Source: Malikia spinosa (GTDB lineage Bacteria > Pseudomonadota > Gammaproteobacteria > Burkholderiales > Burkholderiaceae_C). From it: a DNA stretch of 36,242 bases. The notes beneath the pieces are model-generated. The model was not told the origin of the DNA. It made no database searches and saw only the letters and a list, made by a program, of their open reading frames with translations. Where the stretch lies: contig NZ_PVLR01000035.1 of the NCBI RefSeq assembly GCF_002980625.1, positions 1 to 36,242 on the forward strand. The letters run 5' to 3'. Within the stretch, counting starts at the first letter, position 1; each line of letters opens with the position of its first letter. The position numbers were made by a program, and so were the translations under genes. Shown here piece by piece: positions 32,011-36,242 of the stretch.

Positions 32011-32877
32011 CTATTGTCCCAGTTTCGGCATGGTCCAGTCGAGTTCAAGGCGGCGCGGCACGCTGTGGTGCAGCGGCCAGTGCCCGGGACGCTCGGCGAA
32101 AACCCGTGGCTGGTGCGTCCATTCCTGCAGCACCAGGCTGCCAGCGCCGGCATGCACGATCAGGCTGCTGCGCGTGCCGTAGCCGCGCTCAGGCGCATGG
32201 ACGAAGGCGCTGGACAGGCGCCGCTCCAGGTCGATCGGAACGCCGGTGCGCGGCAGGCTGTCGTCATGCGCCTCGCCCATCGCGCGCAGCGCCTGCAGCA
32301 GGTCTTGCGTCTCGTCGGCATGCGCGCGCTGCGACAGATGGCGAGCCAGCGCATCCTTCAGCGCCAGCGTCTTCGGCCAGGGCGTGTCCAGCCCCGCATT
32401 GGACAGGCCGTAGCAGCCCGGCCCCAGCGACCGGCCCTGCCAGCCCGGCGGCAGGCCGGCTTCATTCGTTCCGCTGGCGTCGACCGCACGGTTGCTGAGC
32501 CAGGCCCAGCGCGAAGTCGCCAGGTCGCCCAGCACCAGGTTGAAGCCGGCGTAGCACGCCGGGTCGATGGCCGTGATCCAGTCCTGCCAGTCGGCCTCCG
32601 AATCGAGCCAGCCGGTCACGAGATCGCCCCGGCTGCAAGGCGCGGCCTCGATCGGCCAACTGCGCACATTGGTCAGCATCGCGACCCGGCCATCCTCGGC
32701 CAGCCCGATCCAGCTGCCGCCGGCTTGCAAGTCGCGTCCGGCAGCGACGCGCTTGCCCGAGGGCAGCGGCCACAGCTGCAGTGGCTGCGTCGGCCGGTCG
32801 AAGAATTCGTCCCGGTTCGATGCCAGCAGCAGCGGTAGTCCGGGTCGACCATGGATGGCGAAGGCGATCAGGCACAT
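32011..32877 (-). CDS. NRDE family protein (TANGO2-like)
   Basis: 288 residues. It starts MCLIAFA with Cys at position 2, and NRDE at 21-24 gives the family its name. GGSWIGLAEDGRVAMLTNVR and GDLVTGWL follow the pattern of bacterial and eukaryotic TANGO2 homologues, which share an Ntn-hydrolase-like fold and have been linked to haem handling. The biochemical role in bacteria is unclear. The ATG at 32877 is chosen over one at 32895 because it leaves Cys2 in the conserved place. It lies 30 bp before rlhA and 27 bp after the DUF2306 gene on the same strand. Confidence 0.88.
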   Translation of the reverse strand: MCLIAFAIHGRPGLPLLLASNRDEFFDRPTQPLQLWPLPSGKRVAAGRDLQAGGSWIGLAEDGRVAMLTNVRSWPIEAAPCSRGDLVTGWLDSEADWQDWITAIDPACYAGFNLVLGDLATSRWAWLSNRAVDASGTNEAGLPPGWQGRSLGPGCYGLSNAGLDTPWPKTLALKDALARHLSQRAHADETQDLLQALRAMGEAHDDSLPRTGVPIDLERRLSSAFVHAPERGYGTRSSLIVHAGAGSLVLQEWTHQPRVFAERPGHWPLHHSVPRRLELDWTMPKLGQ

Positions 32878-32904
32878 GAGGGGATTGTCCAGCAACTTAC
32901 TGCA

Positions 32905-33300
32905 TCAGGCCCATAGCCAGCTCCCCAGCAACCGGCCAGGCAGCAAGGCGAGGGCTCCGGCAATCAGGCAGGCACCGACATAGAGTCCTTGCATGGTCTT
33001 GCGATGGGCAGCCAGGTTGCCGCGCCGCAAGGCACGCCAGGAGAGCAGGAGCTGACCCAGGGTGAAGGGAATCAGCAGGTGAATCCAGCTGTAGCCCGCG
33101 AGGTTGGGCCGCGCGAAGTCCCTGATGAACAGGGCCGAGATGGCGGCGATCACCATCAGCGTGACCCAGGCATAGCCCGCCGCCTGGTGCGGGCGGGGCC
33201 TGGGCTGGCGTCCCAGGCGCGTGCACAGCGCGATGGGGCCGATGGCCGTGGCGGCCAGGGTGGCAGCCAAATGAATGGCGATGGCAGGGGTAATTGGCAT
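32905..33300 (-). CDS. DUF2306-type small membrane protein
   Basis: 131 residues with four hydrophobic segments (about 5-26, 44-62, 70-92, 102-130), so an integral inner-membrane protein. Histidines occur near helix ends (IHLAAT, HQAAGYAW, WIHLLIPF, AHRKTMQG); the HRKTMQGLYVGACL stretch is typical of DUF2306 proteins. Function unknown. The ATG at 33300 places the first helix at the N-terminus; AGG lies about 9 bases upstream. It sits in the leftward run between ygfZ (44 bp upstream) and the NRDE gene. Confidence 0.75.
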   Translation of the reverse strand: MPITPAIAIHLAATLAATAIGPIALCTRLGRQPRPRPHQAAGYAWVTLMVIAAISALFIRDFARPNLAGYSWIHLLIPFTLGQLLLSWRALRRGNLAAHRKTMQGLYVGACLIAGALALLPGRLLGSWLWA

Positions 33301-33344
33301 TGCGGAGGCCTGTGCAGACACGAGAGACCCCGAATTTGCCCGAG

Positions 33345-34313
33345 TCAGATGTCCTGCAGCAACTCGTAGGGCAGCGCCAGCGCCTGCAAGGCGACGCCGT
33401 CCGGCCCGCCGACTGTCAAGGCCTGACCGTCGAGTGCACTGGTCTGCAGCGAGACGATCGCCTCCCAACCTTGCAGCGGGTGCGGAGCGGCCGCCACGAC
33501 GATGCCGCAGGGCTGCTCGGCATCCGCCGCATGGAACACCTCCTGGCCGACGCTCAACTCGGACTCGGCGTGGAAGATCTGGGCCCGGCGCTTGAGCGCC
33601 CCGCGGTACTGGCTGCGCGCGACCACTTCCTGGCCCGGGTAGCAGCCCTTCTTGAAGTTGACGCCACCGACCGACTCGTAGTTGAGCATCTGCGGCACGA
33701 ATTCCTCGACCACCGGCGCGCCGACCATGGCGACGCCGCTGCGCACTTCCAGCCATTGCCAGAGCGCCGGCGCCAGCTCGGCTGCTGGCTGGGCCGCAGC
33801 GCTGGGCAGGCAGAGCAGGGCACGCGCAGCTCCCTCGGCACCCGGCAGCCGCACCCATTGGCCATCAGCGGCGTCGAGCCTGGACCAGGGCGCTGCCGGC
33901 AGACCGGCGGGCAGGCTGGCGCCGACCGCGCCGTACAGGGCGAAATCGGCCGAGGCATCGCTGAGCTTGGCCTTGGCGCGCAGCACGAACATCGACAGCC
34001 GCTTGAGCGTGGGCGCGAGCAGGTCGCGGTGGCAGAGCAGCAGGATCTCTTCCGGGCCGGTTTTCCAGCCGATGAAGCTCGCCAGCATGCGGCCCTTGGC
34101 CGAGCAGTAGCCGGCCAGTCGTGCCTCGCCCTGGCCCAGCAGCACGAAGTCCTGCGTCAGCTGGCCGTGCAGGAAGGCGGCGGCATCGGCGCCCTGGGCC
34201 CGGATCACGCCCCAGTCATCGAGCCGGGCCAGCCCTTGCAGGGCGGTGGCATCGAAGTCGAGGTCGTGATTGGCTGCAGCCGGGGTCGAGACAGAAGTAG
34301 TGGAGGCGCTCAT
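33345..34313 (-). CDS. ygfZ: YgfZ-type folate-binding Fe-S cluster assembly protein
   Basis: 322 residues. The hallmark KKGCYPGQEVVAR lies in the C-terminal half (near 220), with the conserved cysteine. The N-terminal half has the GcvT-like fold with RAQGADAAAFLHGQLTQD and AGYCSAKGRML. YgfZ proteins use tetrahydrofolate and help assemble or repair certain Fe-S enzymes such as MiaB. The ATG at 34313 is chosen; the in-frame extension to 34409 is unlike the family and overlaps the mltG promoter side. It is divergent from mltG, the usual arrangement in Burkholderiales, and leads the leftward run. Confidence 0.92.
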   Translation of the reverse strand: MSASTTSVSTPAAANHDLDFDATALQGLARLDDWGVIRAQGADAAAFLHGQLTQDFVLLGQGEARLAGYCSAKGRMLASFIGWKTGPEEILLLCHRDLLAPTLKRLSMFVLRAKAKLSDASADFALYGAVGASLPAGLPAAPWSRLDAADGQWVRLPGAEGAARALLCLPSAAAQPAAELAPALWQWLEVRSGVAMVGAPVVEEFVPQMLNYESVGGVNFKKGCYPGQEVVARSQYRGALKRRAQIFHAESELSVGQEVFHAADAEQPCGIVVAAAPHPLQGWEAIVSLQTSALDGQALTVGGPDGVALQALALPYELLQDI

Positions 34314-34407
34314 GGTGGCTTTCGGATTCCTTGGGCCGCCTGCATGGCGGTCGAATATCATTGCGAGCTCTGATTTTCCCAAAGGCCGGATGGTTGTGCA
34401 GCGTCGC

Positions 34408-35430
34408 ATGAAAAATAGGTGGATTTCGGCCCTGCTCCTGGGCGTGGCCGCCGGCGTGCTGGCCGGGGCAGGGGCGGCCTACTGGCTGCAGCGTCCGCTG
34501 GAGCTGAACCGCAGTACCGCAGTGCCCGCCGAGCCGCTGGACCTGACGATCCCGGCCGGTGCCTCGGCGCGCCAGGTGGCGCAGCAGCTGCAGCAGGCCG
34601 GCGTGCAGAGTTCCGACTGGCTGCTCTACGGCTGGCTGCGCCTGTCCGGCCAGTCGCGCCGCATCCAGGCCGGCAGCTACGAGATCGAGCCCGGCACCAC
34701 GCCACGGCAACTGCTCGACAAGCTGGTGCGCGGCGAGCAGGCGCTGCGCCGCGTGACCCTGGTCGAAGGCTGGAACTACCGCCAGGTGCTGCAGGCGCTC
34801 AAGAGCGCCGAGCACCTGAACTGGGACCTGCCCGATGCGGTGCTGGCGCAGCCCGCCTTGCTCATGCGCGCGCTCGGCCTGCCGGCCGCGCACCCCGAGG
34901 GCCGTTTCTTTCCCGACACCTACCTCTACCCCAAGCGCCAGAACGCCTCGGTCCTGCTGCGCCAGGCCGCGGCGGCGATGCAGCGCCAGCTCGAGCAGGC
35001 CTGGGCCGAGCGGGCCCCCAATCTGCCGCTCAAGACCCCCGAGCAAGCACTGATCCTGGCCAGCGTGGTCGAGAAGGAGACCGGCGCCAGCGCGGACCGG
35101 CCCATGGTCGCGGCCGTCTTCATCAACCGGCTGCGACTGGGCATGCGGCTGCAAACCGATCCGACCGTGATCTACGGCCTGGGTCCGGCCTTCGACGGCA
35201 ATCTGCGCAAGCGCGACCTGCTGGCCGATACCCCCTACAACAGCTACACCCGCGCCGGCCTGCCGCCGACGCCGATCGCGATGCCGGGCCTGGCATCGCT
35301 GCGCGCCACGCTGCAGCCCGCTGCCAGCCCGGCGCTTTACTTTGTCGCGCGGGGCGACGGCAGCAGCCAGTTCAGCGCTACGCTCGACGAGCACAACCAG
35401 GCGGTGCGCCGTTATATCCTGGCCCGTTGA
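34408..35430 (+). CDS. mltG: Endolytic peptidoglycan transglycosylase MltG
   Basis: 340 residues. An N-terminal membrane anchor (about 5-27) is followed by a LysM-like region ([14 protein letters not shown]) and the YceG/MltG catalytic domain. Catalytic Glu222 sits in ASVVEKETG, followed by the family stretch [21 protein letters not shown] and [14 protein letters not shown]. MltG cuts nascent glycan strands at the periplasmic face of the inner membrane and sets their length. The ATG at 34408 gives a short basic start; the ATG at 34390 would add MVVQRR and is also possible. It is followed by tmk 29 bp downstream. Confidence 0.94.
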   Translation: MKNRWISALLLGVAAGVLAGAGAAYWLQRPLELNRSTAVPAEPLDLTIPAGASARQVAQQLQQAGVQSSDWLLYGWLRLSGQSRRIQAGSYEIEPGTTPRQLLDKLVRGEQALRRVTLVEGWNYRQVLQALKSAEHLNWDLPDAVLAQPALLMRALGLPAAHPEGRFFPDTYLYPKRQNASVLLRQAAAAMQRQLEQAWAERAPNLPLKTPEQALILASVVEKETGASADRPMVAAVFINRLRLGMRLQTDPTVIYGLGPAFDGNLRKRDLLADTPYNSYTRAGLPPTPIAMPGLASLRATLQPAASPALYFVARGDGSSQFSATLDEHNQAVRRYILAR

Positions 35431-35459
35431 TTTCCCAGGCTACTTTTCAAGGCCATTTA

Positions 35460-36119
35460 ATGACCCAGAGCACCCCGAGCGGTTTGTTCATCAGTTTCGA
35501 AGGCATAGACGGCGCTGGCAAGTCCAGCCATATCGCCGCGGTGGCCGACTGGTTTCGCGCCCATGGCCGGCATGTCACGCTGACGCGCGAGCCCGGCGGC
35601 ACCCCCTTGGCGGAAAAGCTGCGCGAGCTGCTGCTGCATGACGCGATGGACCCGTTGAGCGAGGCGCTGCTGATGTTCGCCGCCCGGCGCGACCATGTGC
35701 TGCAGGTGATCCAGCCGGCGCTGGCGCGCGGCGATGTGCTGCTGTGCGACCGCTTCACCGATGCCACCTTTGCCTACCAGGGTTACGGGCGCGGCTTCGA
35801 TCTGCAGGTGCTGCGTCAGCTCGAGCAATGGGTGCAGCAGCAGCCCGAACAATCCAGCCAAGCCGGCCTGCTCGAACCCGAGCTCTGCTTCTGGTTCGAC
35901 CTGCCGCCGGCCATTGCTGCGGCCAGGCTGGCCGGTGCGCGCCAGCCCGACAAGTTCGAGTCCGAGGCCGAGCCCTTTTTCCAGCGCGTCGCCAGCGGTT
36001 ATGCCGCGCGCGCAGCCCAGTCACCGCAGCGCTTCGCCCGCATCGATGCCAGCCAGAGCCTGGAGCAGGTGCGCGAGCAGGTGCTGCGGCATTGCGAGCA
36101 AGTCTGGGGCCAGCCATGA
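35460..36119 (+). CDS. tmk: Thymidylate kinase
   Basis: 219 residues. It phosphorylates dTMP to dTDP. P-loop GIDGAGKSS at 15-23, [14 protein letters not shown] with the base-binding Arg, the DRF motif at 97-99 followed by [10 protein letters not shown], and a lid region [16 protein letters not shown] are all present. The kinase looks intact. The ATG at 35460 overlaps TAATG at the end of the mltG-tmk gap. Its stop overlaps the start of holB by 4 bp (ATGA). Confidence 0.96.
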   Translation: MTQSTPSGLFISFEGIDGAGKSSHIAAVADWFRAHGRHVTLTREPGGTPLAEKLRELLLHDAMDPLSEALLMFAARRDHVLQVIQPALARGDVLLCDRFTDATFAYQGYGRGFDLQVLRQLEQWVQQQPEQSSQAGLLEPELCFWFDLPPAIAAARLAGARQPDKFESEAEPFFQRVASGYAARAAQSPQRFARIDASQSLEQVREQVLRHCEQVWGQP

Positions 36120-36242
36120 ACCAGCAAGCCGACGCCAGCCGCCTGCCGCCCTGGTTGCAGCGCCAGCTGGTGGCGCTGCAGCAGCAGCGCGGCCACGCGA
36201 TCCTGCTCAGCGGTCCGGCCGGCCTGGGCCAGTACCCGCTGG
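36116..36242 (+). CDS. holB: DNA polymerase III delta' subunit, N-terminus only
   Basis: 42 codons are present before the window ends. [19 protein letters not shown] leads into [14 protein letters not shown], the start of the clamp-loader AAA+ fold in delta' subunits. In delta' the P-loop is degenerate in many species, and here GPAGLGQY likewise lacks the lysine. The start overlaps the tmk stop by 4 bp, and tmk-holB is a common pair. Confidence 0.85.
   Translation, partial: MNQQADASRLPPWLQRQLVALQQQRGHAILLSGPAGLGQYPL

Overview
The window is GC-rich chromosomal DNA packed with genes. Gene content and protein sequences point to a betaproteobacterium of the order Burkholderiales, probably close to Comamonadaceae or Sphaerotilaceae. 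The supporting evidence is the order ygfZ-mltG-tmk-holB, a tandem cyanophycin synthetase pair, an ETF-QO of betaproteobacterial type, and a pobA/IclR-type regulator pair. I see no rRNA, tRNA, insertion sequence, prophage or CRISPR array, and no gene-free stretch longer than about 240 bp.

Layout. 1-33: start of a minus-strand gene, possibly an acyl-CoA ligase. 200-4705: cytosolic hybrid sensor kinase, OmpR-type regulator and ETF-ubiquinone oxidoreductase, all plus strand. 4751-5440: an orphan ABC-ATPase-like protein with a lost Walker A. 5610-8471: ydbH-ynbE-ydbL, an envelope lipid-transport cluster. 8472-8744: small hypothetical. 8895-11064: TadA with a hydrolase-like C-terminal extension, then an S66 carboxypeptidase. 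11188-18933: a cyanophycin locus with cphA' and cphA leftward, and an ABC exporter and a DUF1854 protein rightward from a shared 238-bp region. An HSL-type esterase follows at 18948. 20050-22854: YgiQ radical SAM protein and a Gdx/SugE-type exporter. 22971-25160: pobA and its divergent IclR-type regulator. 25204-29226: purL. 29397-29927: a hemerythrin-domain protein behind a perfect FNR-type box. 29995-34313: a leftward run of rlhA, NRDE protein, DUF2306 protein and ygfZ. 34408 to the end: mltG, tmk and the start of holB.

How the genes work together. The most distinctive block is the cyanophycin locus. CphA keeps both ligase sites (ATP-grasp and Mur-type) but has lost part of an HxxEH motif in its N domain. 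CphA' keeps that motif and the ATP-grasp region but lacks the Mur P-loop lysine and the Mur C-terminal domain. The two proteins therefore look complementary. The linked ABC exporter carries an N-terminal zinc ribbon, and it and the DUF1854 protein have no established function in polymer metabolism. This is the best candidate here for an incompletely described system. Other points of interest are the predicted oxygen-regulated hemerythrin promoter next to the purL terminator, a three-box operator between pobA and its regulator, the TadA fusion, the dead ABC ATPase, and an AT-rich patch inside ydbH.

All coordinates, motif positions and counts were read by hand. Family assignments come from recognising sequences, not from a database search.
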